This document shows positions 9,513 through 16,965 of a DNA stretch of 64,000 nt, piece after piece. Below the pieces are notes generated by a model. The model saw nothing but the letters and a program-made list of their open reading frames with translations, ran no database searches and was not told the DNA's origin. The DNA lies in NCBI RefSeq assembly GCF_040219635.1, contig NZ_JAVJSC010000003.1, forward strand, positions 568,501 to 632,500. Direction: 5' to 3'. Numbering within the stretch: position 1 is the first letter of the stretch; the number at the start of each line of letters is the position of its first letter. The translations under genes were made by a program, and so were the position numbers. Source of the stretch: Pyruvatibacter sp. (GTDB lineage: Bacteria; Pseudomonadota; Alphaproteobacteria; CGMCC-115125).

Positions 9513-9965
9513 TTACGCATTCAAAACCAGCCAGACACCCGCCGTATTGACGACAACAAAGATGCTTGCGCCGAACAGGTTGGTATCGACAAGATAAATC
9601 CGTCCGAGGATATTGAAGCGGAAGGGCTTGATGCCGTTCTCGTCTTTCAACGCCCCGCCATAAAGCGGCATGGTGGCCATCGTGGCAAAAAAGCTGGCGA
9701 GCCAGACATAGTTGAGCAAAGCCGCCAGCCCTATGTGCGTGGCGTAGTCCGGCGAAGGGGCCCACAGCAAATACAGGATCGCCATCGATATGCCCGCCTG
9801 GCTCAGCACCTGCCAGACCACATGAAAACGCGCATGCGGCGTCCACAGGGGATTGGTTGCATGTGTCTTGTTGAAGTCGGCAAACATCGGACCGACGGCA
9901 ATGGCGAAGGCAATAATCGAAAACAGAATCCGCGGCACAAGCGTCTGGTCGTAGAAAGCATCCAT
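9513..9965 (-). CDS. Small integral membrane protein in the hydroxylase operon
   Basis: A 150-aa protein with four predicted membrane segments (around residues 12-28, 48-66, 78-96 and 125-147) and a conserved-looking NPLWTPHARFHVVWQ loop with two histidines. I do not recognise a named function. AGGAG sits 7-8 nt before the ATG at 9965, and the preceding SDR stops 10 bp upstream, so translation is probably coupled. The operon suggests a role in uptake or handling of the hydroxylase substrate (inference only). Confidence 0.75.
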   Translation of the reverse strand: MDAFYDQTLVPRILFSIIAFAIAVGPMFADFNKTHATNPLWTPHARFHVVWQVLSQAGISMAILYLLWAPSPDYATHIGLAALLNYVWLASFFATMATMPLYGGALKDENGIKPFRFNILGRIYLVDTNLFGASIFVVVNTAGVWLVLNA

Positions 9966-9975
9966 GATCTTTCTC

Positions 9976-10764
9976 CTAGATAAGACCGGCGTATGATCCG
10001 CCGTCGAGTTGCAGGTTCTGGCCGGAAATGAACCCGGCCTGCGCGCTGCACAGGAATGCACAGGCATCGCCGAACTCCTCCGGTCGCCCCATGCGTTTTG
10101 CAGCAATGGTCTCGCAGATTTCCGCACGCGCCTCTTCGCGCGTGATGCCTTTGGCAGCCATTGCGAATTGCGCCATGCGCTCCTGCCGGTCAGTATCGAA
10201 CCGTTCAGGCAACATGTTGTTGATGGTGACATTGAAAGGCGCCGCCTCAACCGACAGGCCCTTGCACAGGGCCGTCAGCCCCGACCGCGCAGCGGTGGAA
10301 AGGCCCATATAATAGTTGGGCGACTTCACCATGGCAGAGGTGATGTTGACGATGCGCCCGAAGCGCCGCTCCTTCATGCCCCCGATCACCGCCTTGATCA
10401 TGAAGGCAGGGGCCAGCATGTTCGCGTCAACCGCTGCGTGCCACTCAGCCACGCCCCAGTTGGTAAACTCACCCGGCGGCGGACCTTCATTGTTCGTGAC
10501 CAGAATGTCCGCATCCGGACAAGTGCGCACAAGCGCATCTCGCCCTTCTTCGGTGTTGAGATCAGCGGCAACACCCGGGACGTTTGCCTCATCAACACCA
10601 GCCTCGATGGCGACCGCACTGCGCGCGACTTCCAGGGTGTCAGCGTGTCGGCTGTTGAGTATCACCATCACCCCTTCACGAGCGAGCGCGACGGCGCAGG
10701 CGCGGCCAAGGCCCCGCGACGATGCACAGACAATGGCCTTTCGGCCTTCAAGACCAAGATTCAT
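9976..10764 (-). CDS. Short-chain dehydrogenase/reductase, subfamily lacking YxxxK
   Basis: A 262-aa SDR. The nucleotide-binding glycine motif is SSRGLGRA (residues 15-22), with a NNEGPPPG variant of the usual NNAG, and the catalytic serine is in ITSAM. Where classical SDRs have YxxxK, this protein reads YMGLSTAARSGL, so the lysine is missing. A subgroup of BKR-like SDRs is known with this change and ends DGGS as here. The start codon overlaps the stop of the FAD hydroxylase (ATGA), showing tight coupling. It may act on the hydroxylated product, or may not be a redox enzyme. Confidence 0.85.
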   Translation of the reverse strand: MNLGLEGRKAIVCASSRGLGRACAVALAREGVMVILNSRHADTLEVARSAVAIEAGVDEANVPGVAADLNTEEGRDALVRTCPDADILVTNNEGPPPGEFTNWGVAEWHAAVDANMLAPAFMIKAVIGGMKERRFGRIVNITSAMVKSPNYYMGLSTAARSGLTALCKGLSVEAAPFNVTINNMLPERFDTDRQERMAQFAMAAKGITREEARAEICETIAAKRMGRPEEFGDACAFLCSAQAGFISGQNLQLDGGSYAGLI

Positions 10765-12446
10765 GAGATGCTCCCGGGCTGAACCATGAGTGCGTTCGCC
10801 AGCGCCGCGCGCAACGCGAGTTCCGGATCGTTTTCGGTGCCGGAAAACCGTGCCGCGATGTGACCGTCGGGGCGAACAAGAACCGCACCTGAGGCAGGCA
10901 GACCGGTGGCGTCACACCAGTCAAACCCGCCGTCAAAGTCACACCCCTTGCGGCGGATATCCAAATCCATACCGCCCACCTTGAACGCATCAGGTGCCTG
11001 TGGGCCCACCAACAGGGAAAAGCGGTTCATGGGCAGCAACGAATATGTCGAGGTCGTTGTCGCGCCCTGCGTCACCCAGTAGTGCGGCACATGCGCACCC
11101 ACGTCCCATTGAGGATGAAACGCGCTTGTCTCAATGGCGGATGCAGCAGGCAGCGGCTCGGCACCTGGCAATGCAGCCGATGCATAGCGATACCCGATCT
11201 GCAGGTTGAAACTATCGAAGTGCGGCCGCTGGGCTTCAACCACATCAGGCAATGCGTCGATACCAGAGGGGTTTGCACACAATGCCGCGTAGTGCTCGCT
11301 TGCTTTGGTCGGGTCCAGCCCATGAAGCAGTATAAAAAGATCAATGATCTTTGCGGCGTTGGTCAGGCTTTGCTCAGAGTTGATGCGCGCAATGGGCTGA
11401 CGTTCGCTTTCGTATGTATCAAGCAGGTCCAGCGATGCCTCGCCCTTGATGACAGCCGCGAGTTTCCACGTAAGGTTCTGCGCATCGCCTGCACCGGTGT
11501 TCAGGCCAAGGCCGCCGCTTGGCGGAAACCGATGCGCCGCATCGCCGACAAGAAACACACGCCCCTTGCGATAAGACGACGCAATCTGCGCCGACATCGC
11601 CCAGGAGCTGATGTTCTTGATGGACAGCTCAAGTTCAGATGCACCAACAGCGCCGCGCACCAGGGCGGCGCATCTCTGTGCATCAAAGTCGGCGAGTGTT
11701 TCGGACTGCGGATCATAGGTGTGCATCAGCACCCACGTGCGTGCGCGGTCATAGGCAATCAGGACGCCGGCATTGTCCGGATCAAACAAAAAGTAGAGCA
11801 CACCAGTGCGCGCATCTGTTATCGACCGCAGATCAGCCTCGAAATGGATAGTGATGAAGTTCTCGAGAACTTCCGGCCCTTCCATTGCAATGCCAAGGGC
11901 ATCCCGGGTTTGCGACCCGGCACCATCTGCTGCAATCACATAATCATAGGTGCACGTCCTGGCTATTCCCGTGGAGCAGTCTTCGATCGTTGCAATCACC
12001 CCGCCATCGACTGTTTTTATTCCCGCGCATTGGGTGCCGCGCCGCAGCCGTACCAGAGGCTCTGCGCGCACATGCGCTTCCAGAACCGCTTCGAATTTTG
12101 GTTGGGGAATATTGGAGAGCGGATATGGCGTATGGGCAAGCGCCGCATTGTCCTGCCGTTCATAAGGCAGGACGCCAAACTCAGGTCCGCTTAAAGTTCC
12201 CATGAAGCGCACCCAGCCGCCGTCGTTAGCACTTGCGCCCTGCGCTCGCAGATCTTGCGCATCTATTCCAAGGCGTTGGCAAATTTCCAGCGTCCGCGCA
12301 TTCACGGCATGGGCTTTGGGTGCAGCGCCAATTTCGACGCGTCGGTCAATCACATCACACGCGATGCCGTGTCGCGCCAGCGACAGGGCCGATAGCTGCC
12401 CTGCCGGGCCGGCACCAATAATGAGTACGGGCGGATCATGCGTCAT
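10761..12446 (-). CDS. FAD-dependent aromatic hydroxylase (PheA/TfdB-like)
   Basis: A 561-aa group A flavoprotein monooxygenase. It has the Rossmann FAD motif IIGAGPAGQLSALSLA at the N-terminus, the DG-type motif YVIAADGAGSQTR (near residue 170) and the second FAD motif GRVFLVGDAAHRFPPSGGLG (near residue 295). The C-terminal thioredoxin-like domain usual in phenol 2-monooxygenases is present by length. Such enzymes use NAD(P)H and O2 to hydroxylate phenolic or polyketide-like substrates. It is first gene of the operon running to about 7.6 kb; the divergent TetR gene is the likely regulator. Confidence 0.88.
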   Translation of the reverse strand: MTHDPPVLIIGAGPAGQLSALSLARHGIACDVIDRRVEIGAAPKAHAVNARTLEICQRLGIDAQDLRAQGASANDGGWVRFMGTLSGPEFGVLPYERQDNAALAHTPYPLSNIPQPKFEAVLEAHVRAEPLVRLRRGTQCAGIKTVDGGVIATIEDCSTGIARTCTYDYVIAADGAGSQTRDALGIAMEGPEVLENFITIHFEADLRSITDARTGVLYFLFDPDNAGVLIAYDRARTWVLMHTYDPQSETLADFDAQRCAALVRGAVGASELELSIKNISSWAMSAQIASSYRKGRVFLVGDAAHRFPPSGGLGLNTGAGDAQNLTWKLAAVIKGEASLDLLDTYESERQPIARINSEQSLTNAAKIIDLFILLHGLDPTKASEHYAALCANPSGIDALPDVVEAQRPHFDSFNLQIGYRYASAALPGAEPLPAASAIETSAFHPQWDVGAHVPHYWVTQGATTTSTYSLLPMNRFSLLVGPQAPDAFKVGGMDLDIRRKGCDFDGGFDWCDATGLPASGAVLVRPDGHIAARFSGTENDPELALRAALANALMVQPGSIS

Positions 12447-12476
12447 GGGTCACATACCGAGGTCAAACTGTTGAAC

Positions 12477-12508
12477 TGAGAGCGCTCTCATTTTTGAGAT
12501 ACACCTCA
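12477..12508. promoter_or_regulatory. Palindromic operator candidate between the hydroxylase operon and tetR
   Basis: A perfect 14-bp palindrome TGAGAGCGCTCTCA lies at 12477-12490, followed at 12495-12508 by a looser inverted repeat TGAG-N6-CTCA. Both share the half-site TGAG. They lie in the 109-bp gap between divergent start codons, where a TetR repressor would act on both promoters. Binding is inferred. Confidence 0.5.
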
Positions 12509-12555
12509 TTTATCTGGTCTGTCAACCCGGCACACGGCATACTGCGGCGTGCAGC

Positions 12556-13218
12556 ATGGATTCGAGCCGGAGCAATGACGTGGACGACAGGTTTTTTTCA
12601 AACGCCGCCAGTGGCCTTGGCAAACGTGAAAGAACACTGGCCGCCCTGCTGGATGCGGCGGTGGATGTCATTGGGCGCAAGGGGATGGAAGCTGCGAAAA
12701 TCAGCGACATGACAACCGCTGCCGGTCTCGCCAACGGCACGTTTTATAACTACTTCCAATCCAAGGAAGAGATCCTGCACAAGGTGGCGTTGGACCTTGC
12801 CATCGAGGTCAGCCGGCGTCTGGACGACCAGATGACAGGCATCAACGACGGGCCGACGCGCGTCGTCACGGCAACCTCAGGGTTCGTTGACCTGGTCCTC
12901 AACTCACCCGACTGGGCCGCGATACTGCTAGACGCGCAAGAGTACGTATCGACACCCCCTGAAGGAGCGTTTCAGCATCTCATCGCTGACCTGACGCGCG
13001 GTGTGGAGCAGGAGGTGTTCAGCACACAAATCGATGCCTTCACTCTCAGCCAGATCGTGGCGTTGATAGGCGCTGCCATCCACTTTCAGCTCAAACACGG
13101 CCGCGACCAGACCCTGACACACCGCCTGTGCATCCACATCCTGCGCCTGCTCGGCATGAGCAAACGCAACGCAGATTCGGTGACGCGCAACGCATTGGCG
13201 CGAGATATCCATATCTGA
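12556..13218 (+). CDS. TetR/AcrR family transcriptional regulator
   Basis: A 220-aa TetR-type regulator. The helix-turn-helix is at about residues 38-72 (KISDMTTAAGLANGTFYNYF, ending in the characteristic FYNYFxSKEE). The remaining 140 residues form the helical ligand-binding domain. It is divergent from the FAD hydroxylase operon and probably represses it until a substrate-derived effector binds. The ATG at 12556 is in a poor ribosome-site context but gives the expected N-terminal length. Confidence 0.88.
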   Translation: MDSSRSNDVDDRFFSNAASGLGKRERTLAALLDAAVDVIGRKGMEAAKISDMTTAAGLANGTFYNYFQSKEEILHKVALDLAIEVSRRLDDQMTGINDGPTRVVTATSGFVDLVLNSPDWAAILLDAQEYVSTPPEGAFQHLIADLTRGVEQEVFSTQIDAFTLSQIVALIGAAIHFQLKHGRDQTLTHRLCIHILRLLGMSKRNADSVTRNALARDIHI

Positions 13219-13221
13219 AGA

Positions 13222-13259
13222 AAATTGGAGCGGGCGATGACATTGGAGCTCACGACCCC
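13222..13259 (-). repeat. Decayed copy of the tRNA-Gly 3' end (old att site)
   Basis: A 38-bp stretch matches the 3' part of the intact tRNA-Gly(GCC) at 35652-35726, with three substitutions visible by alignment. The acceptor stem and CCA copy are intact, but the T-loop reads CTCCAAT instead of TTCGAAT. It is therefore a non-functional remnant of the kind left by site-specific integration into a tRNA 3' end. Confidence 0.65.
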
Positions 13260-13410
13260 ACCCCAGGATTGAATTGACATTCTTAGTGCCAATTTATTAG
13301 TCTTGCGGCAAGCGCTGGACGCTGGTGCATGAGAGGCGGTTCCACCCGGCGATCAGACCTGCATCAGCAGCCAAAAGCAGGCTAGCCAGGTCGTACCTCG
13401 GAGGGGTGTA

Positions 13411-13824
13411 ATGAAGATCGTCATACCTTGGTGGCTCACGCTCATCATCATTATTGAAACATTGCCGATGTTCATCGGTCCGGTTGTGGCATTTGCTCTG
13501 CCGGGCTTTCTGGGTGGCCCCGGGGCCGAAGAAGTGAACCAGGCCGCCTATATCTACGCCGCGCGCAACCTGGCAGTTGGCTTTGCCTTTATCATCGCAT
13601 TCGCACTCAAGAGCGCTCCAATGCTCTTTATCCTGATCTTTATTCGGCTCTTCACAGACCTGATCGACCTGCCGACACTCCTGCATTTCGGCCTGTCGAC
13701 CAACACCGCCCGCGTCGTGTCGATCTTCGTTTTTCTCTACTACATCCCGGCTCTTATTGCCCTGCGGTATCTCTGGAAACAGATGAGACAGACCAATGCA
13801 GAGCCAACCGCTGCGCCCGCTTAA
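13411..13824 (+). CDS. Small four-helix membrane protein
   Basis: A 137-aa hydrophobic protein with segments at about residues 8-30, 48-64, 70-88 and 104-122, and a polar tail. A GGAGG site precedes the ATG. I do not recognise the family. It is 50 bp upstream of the dehalogenase-like gene on the same strand, so the two are probably co-transcribed. Both lie between two tRNA-Gly remnants and may be old mobile cargo. Confidence 0.65.
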   Translation: MKIVIPWWLTLIIIIETLPMFIGPVVAFALPGFLGGPGAEEVNQAAYIYAARNLAVGFAFIIAFALKSAPMLFILIFIRLFTDLIDLPTLLHFGLSTNTARVVSIFVFLYYIPALIALRYLWKQMRQTNAEPTAAPA

Positions 13825-13874
13825 GAGGCGTGAGCCCCCGCATAGTGATGCCCCGCGTTTAAAAGGTTGAGCAC

Positions 13875-14903
13875 GTGAAAAGACTGATCCTGATATCCTT
13901 GGCGATAGTTGTCATCGTCGCCGCCGGCATCGTGATTGCTTTGACGCGCGATGGACAATTGGTCACTCCTGAAGGAGCGGGGACCGTCGCTATTGAGGGG
14001 AAAAACTTCGAAGCGTTTCCCCTGCCCGACTACGCCGCGAAGCTCATTTCGGACGACTACAAGAGCTACTTCATCGAGGTAGAGCCGGGCATCAAGGTGC
14101 ACATGCTGGAAGTCGGGACCGGGTACCCGGTGTTCCTGATGCATGGCAATCCAACGTCAGGATTTCTCTATCGCAAGGTGGCGGACGAACTGCCGACGGA
14201 CCGGCTGCGGCTGATCATGCCGACGCTGGTGGGGCTCGGGTTTTCCAGCAAGGTGCCCGCAAGCCAGCACACCCTCGACAATCACATGCGCTGGATAAAT
14301 GCAGCGCTCGCCCAGTTGGATCTGACTGAACTCGTTTACATGGGCCAGGACTGGGGCGGTGCCGTCGGGCTTGGAGCTTTGAGCCGATCGCCCGGCCTGA
14401 TTGAAGGCGCCGTGATACTCAACACCGGTTTCAATGCACCGACGCAGGCAGGCAGCCTGTCGAGAGCCCATGACATTGCCAAGACTCCGGTGCTTGGTGA
14501 AGTGGTGTTTGAAGGTCTTGTTTCGATCTTTGACCGGTTGCGCGATGCACAAGGTGACCCGGACTCAATTCCTGCGGAGGTGGCAGACCTCTATGGGCGT
14601 CCGGTTGTGGAAAGCGGCAACGCAAAGGCCCCCCTCGCCATGATGCGCATGGTCCCCTACAGCCCCGACGAGCCAAGCTCGACCCAGCTCAGAGACATTG
14701 AGCGCTATGTGGCCGGTCTGAACATTCCTGTCGAAATCGTCTGGGGCATTAACGATCCCATCCTCGGGCAAGTGCTGCCAAGGATGAAACAGAACTTTCC
14801 CGACGCGCCGGTGACGCAGACCCAGGGCGGCCATTTTCTGCAGGAAGAGGTGCCTGCGGAAATCGCCACAGCCTTGTTGCGCATCATTGATCAGGTTCAG
14901 TAG
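13875..14903 (+). CDS. Membrane-anchored alpha/beta hydrolase, haloalkane dehalogenase-like
   Basis: A 342-aa alpha/beta hydrolase starting at a GTG. Residues 4-24 form an uncleaved signal anchor, so the catalytic domain is probably periplasmic. The oxyanion motif HGNPTSGFLYR (residues 90-100) and the nucleophile elbow GQDWGG (Asp159, Trp160) match haloalkane dehalogenases, which use Asp where esterases use Ser. The catalytic His is near residue 320 (GGHFLQEE). Cytosolic dehalogenases are about 300 aa; the extra length is the anchor region. Epoxide hydrolase is the main alternative. Confidence 0.8.
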   Translation: MKRLILISLAIVVIVAAGIVIALTRDGQLVTPEGAGTVAIEGKNFEAFPLPDYAAKLISDDYKSYFIEVEPGIKVHMLEVGTGYPVFLMHGNPTSGFLYRKVADELPTDRLRLIMPTLVGLGFSSKVPASQHTLDNHMRWINAALAQLDLTELVYMGQDWGGAVGLGALSRSPGLIEGAVILNTGFNAPTQAGSLSRAHDIAKTPVLGEVVFEGLVSIFDRLRDAQGDPDSIPAEVADLYGRPVVESGNAKAPLAMMRMVPYSPDEPSSTQLRDIERYVAGLNIPVEIVWGINDPILGQVLPRMKQNFPDAPVTQTQGGHFLQEEVPAEIATALLRIIDQVQ

Positions 14904-14914
14904 GGAGGAGGTCC

Positions 14915-15025
14915 ATGGCCAAAGACCTCAGAACAGCGGTCGTGACAGGCGTTTCTTCTGGTATCGGGCGGGCCATCTCCGCGCAGCTGATCAACGATGG
15001 CTGGCATGTCTTTGGCACCAAGTAG
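14915..15025 (+). pseudogene. Truncated N-terminal fragment of a short-chain dehydrogenase
   Basis: Only 36 codons remain: an ATG with a strong GGGAGGAGG site, the start MAKDLRTAVVTG, the cofactor motif VSSGIGRA and an in-frame TAG after FGTK. It follows the dehalogenase-like gene by 11 bp. An SDR needs about 250 residues, so this is the stub of a gene lost by deletion. No continuation is seen downstream in any frame. Confidence 0.8.
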
Positions 15026-15052
15026 CGCCACAGGACAGATCGGCGAAGAAAA

Positions 15053-15661
15053 TTGAGCAACGCAACGGGTTCCAGCAACCAGCGGCTTCAACGCGCCAGG
15101 GATTTTACTGGTGACAGGCTCACGACATTCCGCGAGGTGTTTGTACGCCACGGGCTTCCGGGTGCCGCCCTTGCCCTGATTTGCCTGGCTGTGCCCGGTT
15201 TGCAGACCGCCTTTTCACACAGTCTTGCAGAAGGTATGGCGAACCCGCAGCTATACTTTCTCGCGCTCGTTGTGCTGTTTCTTGCCTTCAACGGGCATGC
15301 GTGGCTGATTGACCGGCGTTGGGACGCATCGAAACTGGGGTGGATCATCTATCTGGGCGCCCTGTCCTTCTGGGAAGAGTGGGTGTTCCGTCTGGCAGTG
15401 CCAAACCTCCTGGAAGGCTTTGGCGCATCGGTCTGGGTGGCGGCCACGCTTAGCGCCGTGGTATTTGGAGCCGCGCATTATTTCACCCTGCGGTGGAAGT
15501 GGCAGTGGTGCGTGGCGGCGTTTGTCGGCAGCCTCGCCCTGAGCCGGCAAATGGAGCTGCATGATGATCTGTTGCTCATCACCGCAATCCATTGGATCGC
15601 GACCTATCTCAATACGCCCCGCCCGCCTGCGGGGTCTGTATCGAACCAGAACCGGAAATAG
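15053..15661 (+). CDS. CPBP-family intramembrane protease homologue
   Basis: A 202-aa membrane protein with the CAAX-protease/bacteriocin-processing signature. EEWVFR (Glu108, Glu109, Arg113) is motif 1, FGAAHYFTLRW (His142) is motif 2, and a further His at residue 180 lies near the last helix. These residues line the metal site in the family. The start is a TTG at 15053 with a weak ribosome site, so the N-terminus is uncertain. It lies just inside the left end of the large island, next to a truncated SDR gene. Confidence 0.72.
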   Translation: MSNATGSSNQRLQRARDFTGDRLTTFREVFVRHGLPGAALALICLAVPGLQTAFSHSLAEGMANPQLYFLALVVLFLAFNGHAWLIDRRWDASKLGWIIYLGALSFWEEWVFRLAVPNLLEGFGASVWVAATLSAVVFGAAHYFTLRWKWQWCVAAFVGSLALSRQMELHDDLLLITAIHWIATYLNTPRPPAGSVSNQNRK

Positions 15662-15740
15662 GAAACTTCAAGCCGACGCAGCCGCATACTGCATCACTTG
15701 ATGCCGCAAGACCCCGAAAACCGGTATCTATGATGTTGGA

Positions 15741-15793
15741 AAATTGGAGCGGGCGATGAGATTCGAACTCACGACCCCAACCTTGGCAAGGTT
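15741..15793 (-). repeat. attL-type direct repeat: isolated tRNA-Gly 3' fragment
   Basis: Identical over 53 bp to 35648-35700. It holds the copy of the tRNA-Gly 3' half from the anticodon loop to CCA but lacks the 5' half, so it is not a tRNA gene. Sequence beyond 15793 diverges from the tRNA at once, which defines the crossover limit. Confidence 0.9.
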
Positions 15794-16152
15794 TGCATAG
15801 TGACGTTCAACGGTTTCATCACTTTGCAGGAGGTTGATGAAAAGTAGACTAGCTGGCTGTATGTATAGCTCTCTTATGGTTGGCAGAATGGCCCTGAAAG
15901 CCTCAAGTCGGGAATGTAACCGCCCAGTAACCGACATGCCGTGCATCATGGTGTCTGATAAACCCCATCGATCTACGAGTTCTGGCCGCAGTTGGATGAG
16001 CATTGAGGCTCAGTTCACTAGCCAACGGCGCGAAATGACAAAACGCGGTGGGCGGTCAGCGGCTTTCCAATAGCCGCTTCTGCATCTCGGCAATCAAGCA
16101 AAAGTAGTTATTAGGCTGGCGACTCTAAGGGCAATTCAGGTAGAAACAGGCA
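15794..16152. other. Left end of island, no supported gene
   Basis: The 359 bp after the att repeat hold no gene I can support. One reverse frame (15728-16003, 91 codons) runs into the tRNA fragment, and its last 18 codons only translate the repeat. The rest of that frame has no recognised domain or good ribosome site. Confidence 0.5.
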
Positions 16153-16953
16153 ATGGAAAATTCCGGCTCCACTTTCTCCGGTCGCTTCGGGTACCACGCG
16201 CCTGCAGTCGAGATCACTATTCGCGAAGACGCCCCGACTTCGGTGCGCGATGGCATCTTGATGCTGGGCTACGGTGCTGACCTAGGACCGGGGGAAATGC
16301 GCGACATCCTCTGTCGGGTCTTACTGACTCGCCCCGATCAGAATAATTGGTCGGCTACCAACATTGAGCGTGAGGTCTCAGGGCTAATCGACGATGCGCC
16401 TTGGTACAAGGTCTATGACTTTGCGGAACGTCTTTACATCAAACTAGGTGCAGATGGTCATACGGGCGACCGTCAAGACTCCTTCGAAGCTCAACTCAAT
16501 CAGCTCTTCCGCGAGAAGGGTGTCGGGTGGGAGATGAAAAACGGAGCCATTGTCGCTCGCGGCTCAGAAGCATTCACTCTGGCAACTGGGCACGCGACGG
16601 ATGTCATGCGCGAAAGTGGGACCCCAACTGCCGCGAGCGAAATCCACGAAGCGCTTCGCGATATTTCACGCCGCCCAGATGCCGATGTAACGGGCGCAAT
16701 CCAGCACGCCATGGCAGCTTTAGAATGTGTGGCGCGGGAAGTGGATGGCAGTAGCGATACGCTAGGACAGATCATCAAGCGACTTAACCTGGCTGCACCA
16801 CTTGATGGTTCACTGCACCAACTATGGGGATTTGCCTCGCAGCAAGGTCGCCATATTCAAGAAGGTCGGAATCCAAGCTTCGAAGAAGCAGAGTTAGTAG
16901 TTACGCTTGCGAGCGCGGTTAGCATTTTTCTCCTTCGGCGTCGGGACGGTTGA
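16153..16953 (+). CDS. AbiJ-like abortive-infection/HEPN-type protein
   Basis: A 266-aa soluble protein. The N-terminal 95 residues (GYGADLGPGEMRD, NNWSATNIEREVSGLID, YKVYDFAERLY) resemble the AbiJ N-terminal domain 4. The motif NGAIVARGSEAF follows, then a helical C-terminal half with ALECVAREV and GRHIQEG, reminiscent of the HEPN-like domain in such proteins. Known members are linked to phage exclusion, with RNA cleavage suspected. It is the first cargo gene of the island and is convergent with the 780-aa nuclease-NTPase gene, 12 bp apart. The assignment rests on remembered family patterns. Confidence 0.6.
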   Translation: MENSGSTFSGRFGYHAPAVEITIREDAPTSVRDGILMLGYGADLGPGEMRDILCRVLLTRPDQNNWSATNIEREVSGLIDDAPWYKVYDFAERLYIKLGADGHTGDRQDSFEAQLNQLFREKGVGWEMKNGAIVARGSEAFTLATGHATDVMRESGTPTAASEIHEALRDISRRPDADVTGAIQHAMAALECVAREVDGSSDTLGQIIKRLNLAAPLDGSLHQLWGFASQQGRHIQEGRNPSFEEAELVVTLASAVSIFLLRRRDG

Positions 16954-16965
16954 TTCAGCCGACCA

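Noticed and set aside
13875..14903. Plain serine esterase/lipase
   Set aside because: The nucleophile position is Asp in GQDWGG rather than Ser, matching dehalogenases or epoxide hydrolases.
15728..16003. Reverse 91-codon frame running into the tRNA-Gly fragment
   Set aside because: Its end only translates the att repeat, the rest has no recognised motif and no good ribosome site; the same artefact appears at the right repeat (35503-35862).
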